A DNA stretch of 45,003 nt from Methanobacterium sp. UBA410 (GTDB lineage: Archaea > Methanobacteriota > Methanobacteria > Methanobacteriales > Methanobacteriaceae): contig DAHH01000007.1 in NCBI GenBank assembly GCA_002498385.1, forward strand, positions 27,808-72,810, given 5' to 3'. The position numbers and the translations under genes were made by a program. The notes under the pieces were generated by a model. The model was not told the origin of the DNA. It searched no databases and saw nothing but the letters and a program-made list of their open reading frames with translations. Shown here piece after piece: positions 35,899-44,554 of this stretch (position 1 is the stretch's first letter; every line of letters starts with the position of its first letter).

Positions 35899-36825
35899 AT
35901 GATTGAGATGTACGAAAAATCAGGAAAAATTGTATCAAAAGTAAGAGAAATGACCGTAGATTATATAGAAGAAAATATGAAAGTTTTAGACCTTGTGGAA
36001 TTTGTTGAAGGCAACATAAAGAAGCTTGGTGGGGAAATTGCTTTTCCATGCAACGTTTCAATAAACGAGATCACCGCCCATTACACATCACCCCAGGGGG
36101 ATGAAACACGATTTAAAAAGGGAGATCTTGTCAAAATTGACCTCGGATCCCATGTAGATGGTTACATTGCAGATTCAGCTGTCAGCGTTCTTGTTGGAAT
36201 GGATGATGGTGAAATCCCAGAAAACCAGACTGAAGAAGAGGTGGAAACACACCGTAGGATGATTGAAACCTCTCAGGAAGCCCTTGAAAATGCCATAAGC
36301 ACTGTAAGAGCAGGAGTGGAAGTTGGTAAGATAGGAGCTGTTATCGAGGAAACAATAACAAACAAAGGGTTTAAACCCGTTGCAAATTTAACAGGACACA
36401 GCCTGGAACAGTACATACTCCACTCAGGAATTTCAATTCCAAACATCAAGGAGAAAAATAACCATAAACTTGAAGAAGGAGATGTAGTTGCAATAGAACC
36501 ATTTGTAACCGATGGTGTGGGCCGTGTTGGGGATATGAACGAAACTTACATCTTCAGGTTCCTGAGGGACAGGCCGCTGAGGATGAAGCAGGCCAGAAAA
36601 CTTCTTGAAGTTATTGAAGAAGATTACAGGAACCTGCCATTTGCAGGCAGGTGGGTTATGGACCGTTTCGACGGCAACAAAAACAGGCTGGCCATGAGAA
36701 AGCTTGTATCATCAAGGGCCATATACCCTTACCACGTTCTAAAAGAAAAAAGCAATGCATGGGTTTCCCAGTCAGAGCACACTGTTATGGTTGAGCCAGA
36801 TGGCTGTAAGGTCACAACAGAGTGA
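35899..36825 (+). CDS. map: Methionine aminopeptidase, type II
   Basis: A 308-residue type IIa enzyme (with the ~60-residue helical insert of type II: FRFLRDRPLRMKQARKLLE). Metal ligands are visible: Asp residues in KIDLGSHVDGYIADSA, His in LTGHSLEQYILH, Glu in VAIEPFVTDGVGRV and the last Glu in QSEHTVMVEPDG. It removes the initiator methionine from new proteins. I place the start at ATG 35899; GTG at 35890 is an in-frame alternative giving three more residues. Monocistronic, followed by long T runs. Confidence 0.96.
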   Translation: MIEMYEKSGKIVSKVREMTVDYIEENMKVLDLVEFVEGNIKKLGGEIAFPCNVSINEITAHYTSPQGDETRFKKGDLVKIDLGSHVDGYIADSAVSVLVGMDDGEIPENQTEEEVETHRRMIETSQEALENAISTVRAGVEVGKIGAVIEETITNKGFKPVANLTGHSLEQYILHSGISIPNIKEKNNHKLEEGDVVAIEPFVTDGVGRVGDMNETYIFRFLRDRPLRMKQARKLLEVIEEDYRNLPFAGRWVMDRFDGNKNRLAMRKLVSSRAIYPYHVLKEKSNAWVSQSEHTVMVEPDGCKVTTE

Positions 36826-37159
36826 TCTTCTTTCTTTTTTATTAGGTCCCTTTTTTTTATTTGAGAAAATTTTATTAAAAGAAAATTTATTAAAAATCTT
36901 TTTTGATCTTTGTTGATGATAGAATTATTAAAGAACTTTAAATTTACAAAAAAGCTTAAAAATCAACGAAAAACTCTTTTTAAACCATTAGTAACGTTGA
37001 TTGATTTAATAAGATTAATTGAGTTAACAATGCTAATTGATAAACCCTAGATCCATTAGATGTAGATCCATTAAAATCCTTTAAAATAGTTTTCTTAAAA
37101 CAGTTTCTGAAATCTTAAAAATAGGAAAAGCAAAGGGGGACAACCCCTTTAACTTTTAT
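36826..37159. other. Gene-free spacer between convergent map and frhB
   Basis: About 330 bases, AT-rich. T-rich stretches after map (36829-36860) probably end its transcript; a hairpin near 37132-37150 serves the frh operon. Short imperfect duplications (TTTATTAAAA, AGATCCATTA) occur. No gene recognised. Confidence 0.55.
37132..37150 (-). terminator. Hairpin terminator of the frhADGB operon
   Basis: AAAGGGG (37132-37138) pairs exactly with CCCCTTT (37144-37150) around a five-base loop, 10 bases after the frhB stop codon. On the minus strand it is followed by GCTTTTCCTATTTTT, a T-rich tail. Confidence 0.7.
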
Positions 37160-38044
37160 TTAGATGTTTGCAAGTGGGTCCTCTTTCTCGCTGCTTGCTT
37201 TGTAAGGAATTGGTAATCCCATGGCTTTTTTCTCATCAATAACTTTCATTGCTTTCTCTTTTTTCTGTTTTGAGAGTTTTTTGAGCATTTCCATTCCAAA
37301 TTTGCCTTCATCTACAGGTTTAGTTTCAATAACACCTGCTTCAACAGCTGATTTGAATAATGTTTCACCAACATCTGTCCTGGTGAACACAGTTGACCAT
37401 CCATCTTGTGATCCTACTGAGCCAGTTGACACGTCTGCTAATTCTGCAACGTAATCAAGGCAGACTTTGCATCCATTCTGCTCGTAACCGTGGGTTTCTT
37501 TGAGTGGAAGTTTTATTACATCATCGGCAGTCTCTAAAATGAATTTTCCTTTACCGATGTCCATCTTCTCAACGAGTTCCGGGCTAATTCCTGCTTTCTC
37601 TGATATGAATGTTTTGAGTGATTCGTATGGGAAGTTCTCCATACAGAATATGCCTGTAATCAGAGCTATCTTGTCTGCAAGGAACCTCACACCAAATGGG
37701 TATGACTGCATTTTCCTTATACCCATGGTCTGGCATGGTATTGCGACTGTGCCAACTTTTTCAAGACCGTACTGTCTTACAGCCTCTTTAAGCATCCACA
37801 CGTTTGGTGAGAATGTGTACTTGGTTCCTGCTGCAGCTAATATCTCATCTGAGCTCATTGCTACCATTGGTTGAGGTTTCCAGAAGTCTTCTCCTGGTCC
37901 TGCAACTACTGCACCATCTATGATCTTTTCATCAAGGGCGTAGCAGAAGAGAGCAGATACTATTCCTCCGTCCTGTGCGATCTTCTGGATCTGTTTGTCA
38001 GTTGATCTTGCAGTAACAACTTCTTTGTATGTTCCTAATACCAT
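37160..38044 (-). CDS. frhB: Coenzyme F420 hydrogenase subunit beta, FrhB
   Basis: A 294-residue iron-sulfur flavoprotein that binds FAD and one [4Fe-4S] cluster and hands electrons to F420. Visible features: VSALFCYALDEKIIDGAVV, VGTVAIPCQTMGIRKMQ, ITGIFCMENFPYESL, and QNGCKVCLDYVAELADVSTGSVGSQDGW, which contains cluster cysteines and the flavin region. The sequence closely resembles FrhB of Methanothermobacter. Last gene of the frhADGB operon; 12 bases separate it from frhG. Confidence 0.97.
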   Translation of the reverse strand: MVLGTYKEVVTARSTDKQIQKIAQDGGIVSALFCYALDEKIIDGAVVAGPGEDFWKPQPMVAMSSDEILAAAGTKYTFSPNVWMLKEAVRQYGLEKVGTVAIPCQTMGIRKMQSYPFGVRFLADKIALITGIFCMENFPYESLKTFISEKAGISPELVEKMDIGKGKFILETADDVIKLPLKETHGYEQNGCKVCLDYVAELADVSTGSVGSQDGWSTVFTRTDVGETLFKSAVEAGVIETKPVDEGKFGMEMLKKLSKQKKEKAMKVIDEKKAMGLPIPYKASSEKEDPLANI

Positions 38045-38056
38045 TTTCTCATCCTC

Positions 38057-38848
38057 CTATAACCCTAAATCCTTATTAATCCTTTCTGCTGGCCACCAGC
38101 TTCTTGGACACTGGATGTAACATATACCACATTTGACACAACGGTCACAGTTGATTTCTGGTCTGCCGTTGGTCATGGTTATAGCACGAGTTTGACATGC
38201 CATTGCGCAAGTTCCGCAACCTATACATAATGATTGGTTCACAACTTTTTTCTGCAGGTCACATCCACATGCTTCTGTGTAACCTACAAGATCCATCATT
38301 GGCTGTAGGTAATCCATGTCACCGTTAATTACAGCAACAACTGTTTTTGCTATTATCTCTGGTGATGGAGGACATCCTGGTATTGCAAGATCCACTTTAA
38401 TTAAGTCTGCTATTGGGACAAAGGATTCATGTGATGGCTGTGCCTGTTGTCCTCCCCTTGAGTAACGGGTGAAACATCCTGTTGCAGCGCATGAACCGAA
38501 TGCCACAACCAAGTTTGCTTTCTCCCTTACCTCTTTAAGTTCATGTAAACTGTGTTCATCCTGCAGACAAACTGATCCTTCCACAAGGGCTATGTCCATT
38601 TCAGGCATTTCCCATAGGTCCACCAGTGTTTGTCCGTAGACTACTTCCACCATATCTGTGAGTAATTCCGCTAGAATGTCATAATTTTCAGTTAGCGACA
38701 TTATATCGCCAGTACATCCTGAGAGGTGGATGTAACCAATTTTTGGTCTAGTTTTTTCTTCTTCAGCCACTTTCTCAACCTCCTGTTTTGAAGCTACCTC
38801 TTTCGGTTTAGTCTCCATTCCTAAAAATTGTTTTATTCGGGCTAACAT
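38057..38848 (-). CDS. frhG: Coenzyme F420 hydrogenase subunit gamma, FrhG
   Basis: A 263-residue small subunit of the F420-reducing [NiFe] hydrogenase. The N-terminal domain carries the proximal-cluster cysteines (YIHLSGCTGD, VEGSVCL, FGSCAATGC, IPGCPPSPE). The C-terminal ferredoxin-like part has CIGCGTCAMACQ and CDRCVKCGICYIQCPRSW, for two more [4Fe-4S] clusters. Together these carry electrons from the NiFe site in FrhA to FrhB. A charged, Lys/Glu-rich N-terminal extension of about 35 residues precedes the core. Third gene of the operon; four bases after frhD. Confidence 0.97.
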   Translation of the reverse strand: MLARIKQFLGMETKPKEVASKQEVEKVAEEEKTRPKIGYIHLSGCTGDIMSLTENYDILAELLTDMVEVVYGQTLVDLWEMPEMDIALVEGSVCLQDEHSLHELKEVREKANLVVAFGSCAATGCFTRYSRGGQQAQPSHESFVPIADLIKVDLAIPGCPPSPEIIAKTVVAVINGDMDYLQPMMDLVGYTEACGCDLQKKVVNQSLCIGCGTCAMACQTRAITMTNGRPEINCDRCVKCGICYIQCPRSWWPAERINKDLGL

Positions 38849-38852
38849 TATA

Positions 38853-39323
38853 TTAAACCCCTATTTCTTTTAAAATCACGTTTATAGCCTTGGGAATGGC
38901 ATTTTCCACACTTTCTGTTAAACCTAGTTCAACATCGGGCGCAGAGATAGTTTCTGGTTGGCATCCTACCACAACAATTTCACATTGTTTGCTGAGGTCA
39001 TGCAAAGGCTGACTCACAGGCCATGAATGTACATTTTCATATGAACCCTCCGGTAGCTCTTCAACACTGAATGTTCTTATGGTTCCGGGTTCAGCTCCAA
39101 ACTGTACAATATCTACTATGATAAGCTTCTTCCAGCATTCCTGAGGAAGTGAAAATATGAAGTGTGGACCTCCTGTTCCAGCATCTATAAGCATGCTGTT
39201 TTCTGGTAAGCTGTGCTCCTTTGAGTATTCTTCTAAACGTTTTATCACTGTTGGTCCAAATCCATCATCCTTGAAAAGGATGTTTCCACAGCCTATAACC
39301 AATATCTCTGCATCGTATGGCAT
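38853..39323 (-). CDS. frhD: Hydrogenase maturation protease FrhD
   Basis: A 156-residue HycI/HyaD-type endopeptidase that trims the C-terminus of the large subunit after nickel insertion. Family features: LVIGCGNILFKDDGFGPTVI with the first metal-sensing acidic residue, ML-IDAGTGGPHFIF, IIVDIVQFGAEPG, and VVGCQPETI near the end. It is not part of the final hydrogenase. It lies between frhA and frhG, the standard order in Methanobacteriales. Confidence 0.95.
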   Translation of the reverse strand: MPYDAEILVIGCGNILFKDDGFGPTVIKRLEEYSKEHSLPENSMLIDAGTGGPHFIFSLPQECWKKLIIVDIVQFGAEPGTIRTFSVEELPEGSYENVHSWPVSQPLHDLSKQCEIVVVGCQPETISAPDVELGLTESVENAIPKAINVILKEIGV

Positions 39324-39334
39324 TAATATTCCCC

Positions 39335-40555
39335 TTAAATCCTGACCATTTCGTTCTTTAAAACGCTTTCATCCTCGTCATCTACCACCATAACGTGGGT
39401 TGCGCAGGATAAACATGGGTCATAAGCTCTTATTACGTGTGGTCCGAATTTATGGTGGAAACCTTCAGTTGCAGGTCCCATTGTTGGGATGTTCCAAGTG
39501 GTTGGTACAAGACAGCTGTAGAATCCAATTTTACCCTCAGGTGTGACTGTTGCCATGTGCACGTCCATACCACGAGGACCTTCTATAGGACCGATTCCAA
39601 GTTTGTTCGTACCCCTAACATCAAAGTCTGCCCTTACAGGTGCTGAAGTATCGAGCTCGGCAAGTATGTCTATTGCCTTTGAGAGATTTATTTTCATTTC
39701 CATTGCTCTAGCAACGTGCTGTGCAACAACACCCCTCTCCTTGAAGTCCTGGAACTGGGATGCCCTTGCCCTTGGACCCACTTCCACATTTACACCGTCG
39801 TAGAGTGGTATGGTTGAACATGCTCTTTTACCAACTTCTGGGTCGTCATACCAGCTTTCTGGCATTATCTCTGTGAATCTGTCTACATCAAACTTATCCC
39901 TGTCACCGTATGTCTGGTGTGTGGCTAAGGTTGGCTGGTTGTGTACACCGAGTCCTTTAGGTAGGTCTTTGTCTTCGATTAAGCCCACCATAAGATCAAC
40001 GTGAGCATCTACCTTAGGTTTCAATGCTTTTAATCTTGCGTAAAGCCTTTTTCTTGCTACTTCACTTATGTTCTGGGCCATTCCTCCTATCCTTATGTCT
40101 GATGGGTGTATACCCTCCCCAGCAACGGTGTCAACAACCTGTTGTACTGTCTTCCTTATTTCAGAAACAGATTTTACAGCTGTTGCAAAAAGATTTTCTG
40201 GAACAAAGTCAGGTGCTATGAGAAAGTGGTGAATAGCGTGACTATTAATGGTGTGTGCTGCTAGTGTAAGCTCCCTTAACTGTCTACCTGCTTTTGGCAC
40301 TTCTATATCCAGAGAGTCATCTATAGCTTCTACAGATGCTAATGTGTGAGGTATTGGACAAACACCACAGATCCTCTGAACCAGTACTGGTGCAGTTTCC
40401 GGTACTTTGCCTGTTACCATCTTTTCTAACCCTCTAACCGGAGTTATACTAAAATATCGCCCTTTAGTTACAATTCCTTCATCATCGACTTCCATACGTA
40501 ATTCTGCATGTCCTTCCTGCCGTGATGTTGGCGATATCACAATAGTTTCGCTCAA
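39335..40555 (-). CDS. frhA: Coenzyme F420 hydrogenase subunit alpha, FrhA (NiFe large subunit)
   Basis: A 406-residue large subunit. The NiFe-site cysteine pairs are RICGVCPIPH (near residue 63) and DPCLSCATHVMV (near 380). FrhD should cut after the final His, removing the last residues. The enzyme oxidises H2 and reduces F420, which feeds two steps of CO2 reduction to methane. I take the TTG at 40555-40553 as start, because GAGGTGA lies six bases upstream and it gives an N-terminus (SETIVISPTSRQEGHAEL) matching known FrhA; a GTG at 40564 would overlap that ribosome-binding site. First gene of the operon. Confidence 0.96.
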   Translation of the reverse strand: MSETIVISPTSRQEGHAELRMEVDDEGIVTKGRYFSITPVRGLEKMVTGKVPETAPVLVQRICGVCPIPHTLASVEAIDDSLDIEVPKAGRQLRELTLAAHTINSHAIHHFLIAPDFVPENLFATAVKSVSEIRKTVQQVVDTVAGEGIHPSDIRIGGMAQNISEVARKRLYARLKALKPKVDAHVDLMVGLIEDKDLPKGLGVHNQPTLATHQTYGDRDKFDVDRFTEIMPESWYDDPEVGKRACSTIPLYDGVNVEVGPRARASQFQDFKERGVVAQHVARAMEMKINLSKAIDILAELDTSAPVRADFDVRGTNKLGIGPIEGPRGMDVHMATVTPEGKIGFYSCLVPTTWNIPTMGPATEGFHHKFGPHVIRAYDPCLSCATHVMVVDDEDESVLKNEMVRI

Positions 40556-40977
40556 ATGTATCACCTCTTTTTTTATGTAATGAACATCATTGTCTCATTA
40601 ATTACAATAATATTATAAGCTTTTCCTTAAAATATAAATTGAAAGTTATATATACAATGAAAAAGAAAAGTTACTAATTGTTATGTATCAGTATGATTCT
40701 CAATTACGCTGAGAACAGATTTAGCTCATCATGCCTGCAGAGTTTTGTTGCATGTATAAAAGGTATCTTTTGTTGCAGGTTAACAAATTGTATCTACAAA
40801 TCTATCTATTTTTGAGTACTAGTATCACTGGAATTAGTGTACAGTGGAAAGAGTTAAGTTTATGAAAAGTATAAATATCAAATACCAACTATACAATAAA
40901 TCCGGATGATTGATATTAACCAACATGCCAACCGTTGCATAGGTGGTAAAACTGTAAATTTGAGAGGTGAGTTAATA
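40556..40977. promoter_or_regulatory. Divergent promoter region between frhA and the PepSY-like gene
   Basis: TTATATATA at 40647-40655 can be read as a TATA box on either strand; for frhA it would put the start near 40622 and give a leader of about 65 nt. On the plus strand it is preceded by GAAAG, a BRE-like sequence. A second plus-strand element, GAAAAGTATAAATATC (40863-40878), is better placed for the PepSY-like gene, with a start near 40900 and a leader of about 75 nt. No gene lies in this stretch. Confidence 0.5.
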
Positions 40978-41463
40978 ATGGTAAACACAAAAATCCTATT
41001 GTCCGTTGTCATAGTAGTTTTAATAGGTGTAACAGCAGCTGGTTACCAGATTAACAGTCAAAACCCTGGTTTTTGGCAACCGACCACCACGAGCAGTAAC
41101 ACACAAAGCAGTGGCTCAGGAGCTCAACCCTCTGACTCGGGAACAACTGCACAAACAACCGCTGGAACAAGCACAGGAACAACTGGAACAAGCACAGGAA
41201 CAACTGGAACAACTGGAACAGAAGTCTATTCCTCAGGAAGTTCGGGACAAACAGGAGGTAGTAACGTGATATCAGCCAGCGCAGCTAAATCAGCAGCAGC
41301 AAGTGCAATAGCTGAACCTGGTGCAACAACAGGTAAACCTAAATTATCTTCAGATAGAAAATATTATACCGTGCCAGTTCTCAGAAATGGCAAAACACTC
41401 GGTGCAATTGAAGTAAATGCTCAAACTGGTGAAGTTACTGGCGGATATGGAAACAACGCATAA
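40978..41463 (+). CDS. Secreted or anchored protein with Thr/Gly repeats and a PepSY-like domain
   Basis: A 161-residue protein with an N-terminal signal/anchor helix (ILLSVVIVVLIGVTAAGY, about 5-22). A low-complexity Ser/Thr/Gly/Gln stretch follows (about 30-100, including tandem GTSTGTT and GTTGT units), probably a glycosylated spacer. The C-terminal domain of about 60 residues (ISASAAKSAAASAIAEPGA, YTVPVLRNGKTLGAIEVNAQ, TGEVTGGYG) resembles PepSY. PepSY domains often inhibit proteases or act as folding modules outside the cell. GAGAGGTGAGTTAATA precedes the chosen ATG; an upstream in-frame ATG at 40906 lacks this. A PAC2 gene follows after 15 bases. Confidence 0.75.
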   Translation: MVNTKILLSVVIVVLIGVTAAGYQINSQNPGFWQPTTTSSNTQSSGSGAQPSDSGTTAQTTAGTSTGTTGTSTGTTGTTGTEVYSSGSSGQTGGSNVISASAAKSAAASAIAEPGATTGKPKLSSDRKYYTVPVLRNGKTLGAIEVNAQTGEVTGGYGNNA

Positions 41464-41478
41464 TGGTGGATGATTAAA

Positions 41479-42189
41479 ATGGTTGAAACAGAAGTCGAAT
41501 GCTGTAAAATAATCTCAGAAGAGGTTGAAGATGCGGTGGTGCTTGAAGGATCACCGAACCTGGGTTTGATAGGAAACATCATAGGTTGGCTCCTTGTTGA
41601 AGAGCTCAACATGAAACAAGTGGGACACATAAGTTCCAAGTACTTCCCACCACTTGCAGTCCTTTACAATGGATTGGCAATACATCCCTTCAGGATATAC
41701 AGCACAGAGGGAATAGTATTATTCTTATCCGACTTCTTAATCCCACCAACCGTTACCTACGACATGGCTAATGTTATGACTGACTGGATGGAAAGGAATA
41801 ACAGCAAAGAACTTATAACCTTGAACAGCACAATTGTTAGACAGAAGACCAATGGCGTCGCAGGTGCTGCAAATTCCAAAGAATCTTTAGAAAGGTTGAA
41901 GGAATTAGAAGTGCCAATTTTACCCTTTGGTAATGTCAGCGGACTTTCAGGTAGTCTTCTTACAAAAACTGCCACAAGAAACATTCCAGCCTCATGTTTA
42001 TTTGCAGAGGTTCTAAACCAGTACCCTGATCCAAGGGCAGCTGCTAGTGTGGTGAATGTTTTAAATAGGATGATGGATATAGATGTCAATGCAGAGCCAC
42101 TTATAAAAGAAGCAGAAGAGATAGAGGCTAGGCTCAAAGAACTTGCAAAACACGTTCAAGGTGAACCAGAGTCTCCAATATACATGTAG
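41479..42189 (+). CDS. PAC2 family protein (proteasome-assembly-chaperone-like)
   Basis: A 236-residue PAC2-family protein. Matches include VVLEGSPNLGLIGNIIGWLLVEELNMKQVGHI and the following SKYFPPLAVLYNGLAI, EGIVLFLSDFLIPPTVTYD, and LPFGNVSGLSGSLLTK. Archaeal PAC2 proteins (PbaA/PbaB type) have been linked to proteasome assembly, although that role is debated. The start is the ATG nine bases after GGTGG; an ATG at 41470 abuts GGTGG and is less likely. It lies just after the PepSY-like gene, so they may be co-transcribed, and just before two tRNA-Arg genes. Confidence 0.88.
   Translation: MVETEVECCKIISEEVEDAVVLEGSPNLGLIGNIIGWLLVEELNMKQVGHISSKYFPPLAVLYNGLAIHPFRIYSTEGIVLFLSDFLIPPTVTYDMANVMTDWMERNNSKELITLNSTIVRQKTNGVAGAANSKESLERLKELEVPILPFGNVSGLSGSLLTKTATRNIPASCLFAEVLNQYPDPRAAASVVNVLNRMMDIDVNAEPLIKEAEEIEARLKELAKHVQGEPESPIYM
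42177..42185 (+). promoter_or_regulatory. TATA-like element for tRNA-Arg (UCU)
   Basis: AATATACAT overlaps the last codons of the PAC2 gene about 29-37 bases before the tRNA 5' end, the right distance for an archaeal tRNA promoter. No other candidate lies between them. Confidence 0.4.
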
Positions 42190-42213
42190 ATCAAAGATTA
42201 ACAAATTACAAAA

Positions 42214-42292
<79 letters not shown>

Positions 42293-42419
42293 GTAAACTT
42301 CTTTTTATGAAGCATTGCAGATGAGATAAAATTATTTACATTTTTCAAACGCATTTAAATGCAAAGATCGTTGCGCATAAAAAATAAGAATAAAGGAAGT
42401 AACGATAAAATATTCCTAA

Positions 42420-42494
42420 GGGCCCGTAGCCTAGTCAGGACAGGGCATCAGACTCCTAATCTGAAGGTCGGGGGTTCAAATCCCCCCGGGTCCG
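42420..42494 (+). tRNA. tRNA-Arg (CCU)
   Basis: A 75-nt tRNA with the same acceptor stem as the previous one (GGGCCCG / CGGGTCC), anticodon CCT in CTCCTAA, T arm GGGGG-TTCAAAT-CCCCC, discriminator G. It is clearly a diverged duplicate of the tRNA-Arg (UCU) 132 bases upstream. A palindrome GCATTTAAATGC at 42351-42362 in between may hold its TATA box. Confidence 0.95.
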
Positions 42495-42711
42495 TTTATA
42501 CTAATTTTAACGAAAGTTATACTATTTTAAACCTTAAAACATCAGTTTTAAGTATTTTTTTCTTTTAAGTACTTTTTTCAAGCTTAACTAAAAATTAGAA
42601 GTGAAACTAAAAATTAGTAGAAGTGATATTAATAAAAGTGAATTATCGAATCCCTGCTAAATCCATGGTGTTATTGGATCCATGGATCAACACTAAAAAC
42701 TGAAATAGAAA

Positions 42712-42749
42712 AAAAGCTCTTCTTAAGTCAAAGGAAAAGCTCTTCTTAA
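42712..42749. repeat. Spaced 15-bp duplication
   Basis: AAAAGCTCTTCTTAA occurs exactly at 42712-42726 and 42735-42749, period 23. Confidence 0.93.
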
Positions 42750-42921
42750 ATCTTGAAGATTGTTTTGTTAATCGTTAAATACAAAACTAAAAGGAGTTTT
42801 AGAGAGCTTTATTTTCAGGAAAAATTATACTTTAATCCTAAAAATTATTCTCTCAAAGTTTAAAGCACGGTAATCCATTTCCAGAAGGATCACCTAAAAG
42901 TTGTCCACAAAGGGACTAGTA

Positions 42922-42951
42922 AATCTATCTAGTTAGAATCTATCTAGTTAG
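42922..42951. repeat. Exact 15-bp tandem duplication
   Basis: AATCTATCTAGTTAG is present at 42922-42936 and 42937-42951 without a gap, followed by a partial third copy (AATCT). Confidence 0.94.
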
Positions 42952-43001
42952 AATCTAATTTTAGCCTAATTAAACTATTTATCAACGTTTATTAAAACTA
43001 A

Positions 43002-43097
43002 TTAATCAGAAGCGTTTCTGTTAAAGAACTCTGTCATTAACGAAACTACAATCATTCCACCTATAATAACCGCTGCAATTGTTGTAGCATATTCCAT
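43002..43097 (-). CDS. 31-residue single-helix membrane peptide
   Basis: A minus-strand ATG (43097-43095) preceded by AGGTGGTGTAACA opens a frame of 31 codons ending in TAA. The peptide begins MEYATTIAAVIIGGMIVV and has one hydrophobic helix (about residues 4-22), then a polar tail ending FFNRNASD. The strong ribosome-binding site and clean single-span topology argue for a real gene. I do not recognise it; small single-span subunits of membrane complexes look like this. It is flanked by long gene-poor spacers. Confidence 0.6.
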   Translation of the reverse strand: MEYATTIAAVIIGGMIVVSLMTEFFNRNASD

Positions 43098-43345
43098 TGT
43101 TACACCACCTATTTATTTTAATTTTTTCACTTAAACAAAAGCTATCTTTATAAAAATACCTCTATAAAAAAATAATCATTCATAACTTATATTGTTTTTC
43201 ATGTTCTGTGGTCTCACCTTGGAAGATTTTATTACCAGGAAAAGGGAAGTTCTGCTGAACATGACCCCGGTTGATCTTTATTTCCCAAAAGAGCTCAAGA
43301 AAATTAAAAAAATGAATTGATGTTAGAATTAGGTTAAATGTTAAC

Positions 43346-44554
43346 TTAGAAGTAGTTGTCAAGTGTGTTCTGCTCCAGCATTATCTCACCGTACTTTCCA
43401 CCACCACCAGCTTCTATCAAGATTTTACCCTTTCTAAAGGCGTTTATCACGTTTTTAACCTTGGGATCAACCTTTTCAATGTCATCAAGTGGTGCGTGTA
43501 TGAGCACATTTATCTCGTTTCCAAATTTCTGCACCAGTTCCTTCCATATCTTCTGAACGAAGATCGTTGTAACACCCTTGTTGTAGGTAAGGCTTACTAT
43601 CTCTGCAAGTGGAAGTATGTGTATATATGGGGGCCTGTGCTCTGGATGATGGGGTTTATTCCATCCGGAAAGCTCGTATATCCTGTAATCAACACCTTTC
43701 TTTATTTTACCTCCACATGGACATCTCCAGTTGAGGTCTATGGCCTCCTGGATCTCGTACTTCCTGTAACACTTGGAGCATGCTGTCTTATGGTACTTGC
43801 CAAGGCGGGGATCAAAACCATAGTTGGCGAGTATGTTTCCATTTAAAATTGCGTGTTTCAAACCGTCGAATGATAATTCTTTAAGTTCCATTCTGTTAAA
43901 TTCACGGCCAAGTCTGTGGGGCCAAGGAGAATGAGCGTCTGAGTTAGTTAAGAAGGGGATATCCTGAAGTTCCTGGATCCTGTCTGCCATGTCAGTGTCA
44001 GCAGAGAGTCCAAGTTCTAAAAAGTCTGGTTTCTCATGGTAACAGTCATATACACTATCATACTCCTTGTAAATGCTCGTCCATGGGGTGAAGGCATGGG
44101 ATGGGCCCACGATGCATCCTTCTTCATGTGCAAGCTGCATTATCTCATCACCCAGCATTCTGATCCTGGGTCTGCCGTCTGAATCCATGTTTCCCCTGAG
44201 TTTTCCCCGCAATTTCCCTACAGACTCAAAAGAAGGAAATATTATGACGTGGTGCACCCTTTTCATGTCTTCAACCTCGGTTGTCAGGATGAAGCTGCAG
44301 TTGGTTTCCCCACCTTCATCAAAACTCCCTGAATCAGGATCAACGAACCCCTCCTTCAAGGAGAATATTCCATCCGCTTTTTCTTCTGTTGATTCCTCTA
44401 GAAGCTGCAGCCACTTACCATGAAGTGCATCACCTGTACCCACAAGATCCAGTCCTTTAAACCTTGCCTGGGATGCCATGGTGATTGGCATCATGTTTTT
44501 AGATGTTGCTATTGAATATTTACCGTGAATATGGAAATCCGCATTGATTATCAT
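43346..44554 (-). CDS. endoQ: Endonuclease Q (PHP-domain DNA repair nuclease)
   Basis: A 402-residue protein of the PHP-type phosphoesterase family once annotated as TIGR00375 and shown in Thermococcales and Methanothermobacter to be endonuclease Q. That enzyme nicks DNA 5' of deaminated bases (uracil, hypoxanthine, xanthine) and abasic sites. Visible: the metal-binding DFHIHGKYSIATSKNM, GTGDALHGKW, VEDMKRVHHVIIFPS, GPSHAFTPW and NSDAHSPWPHRLGREF, plus a zinc finger with CSKCYRKYE and WRCPCGGK (about 260-285). The whole active site looks intact. The ATG follows AAAGGTAAAAAAC. Stands alone. Confidence 0.92.
   Translation of the reverse strand: MIINADFHIHGKYSIATSKNMMPITMASQARFKGLDLVGTGDALHGKWLQLLEESTEEKADGIFSLKEGFVDPDSGSFDEGGETNCSFILTTEVEDMKRVHHVIIFPSFESVGKLRGKLRGNMDSDGRPRIRMLGDEIMQLAHEEGCIVGPSHAFTPWTSIYKEYDSVYDCYHEKPDFLELGLSADTDMADRIQELQDIPFLTNSDAHSPWPHRLGREFNRMELKELSFDGLKHAILNGNILANYGFDPRLGKYHKTACSKCYRKYEIQEAIDLNWRCPCGGKIKKGVDYRIYELSGWNKPHHPEHRPPYIHILPLAEIVSLTYNKGVTTIFVQKIWKELVQKFGNEINVLIHAPLDDIEKVDPKVKNVINAFRKGKILIEAGGGGKYGEIMLEQNTLDNYF

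Larger units (their letters stand above)
42495..43001. other. 507-base spacer with several short duplications
   Basis: No gene is recognised. Repeats: AACTAAAAATTAG at 42586-42598 and 42605-42617; AAAAGCTCTTCTTAA at 42712-42726 and 42735-42749; a 15-bp exact tandem at 42922-42951. ATCCATGGAT near 42677-42688 is palindromic. Confidence 0.6.

Noticed and set aside
42351..42362. Palindrome GCATTTAAATGC as a regulator site
   Set aside because: It contains a TATA-like core at a position that could serve tRNA-Arg (CCU), and there is no other sign of an operator.
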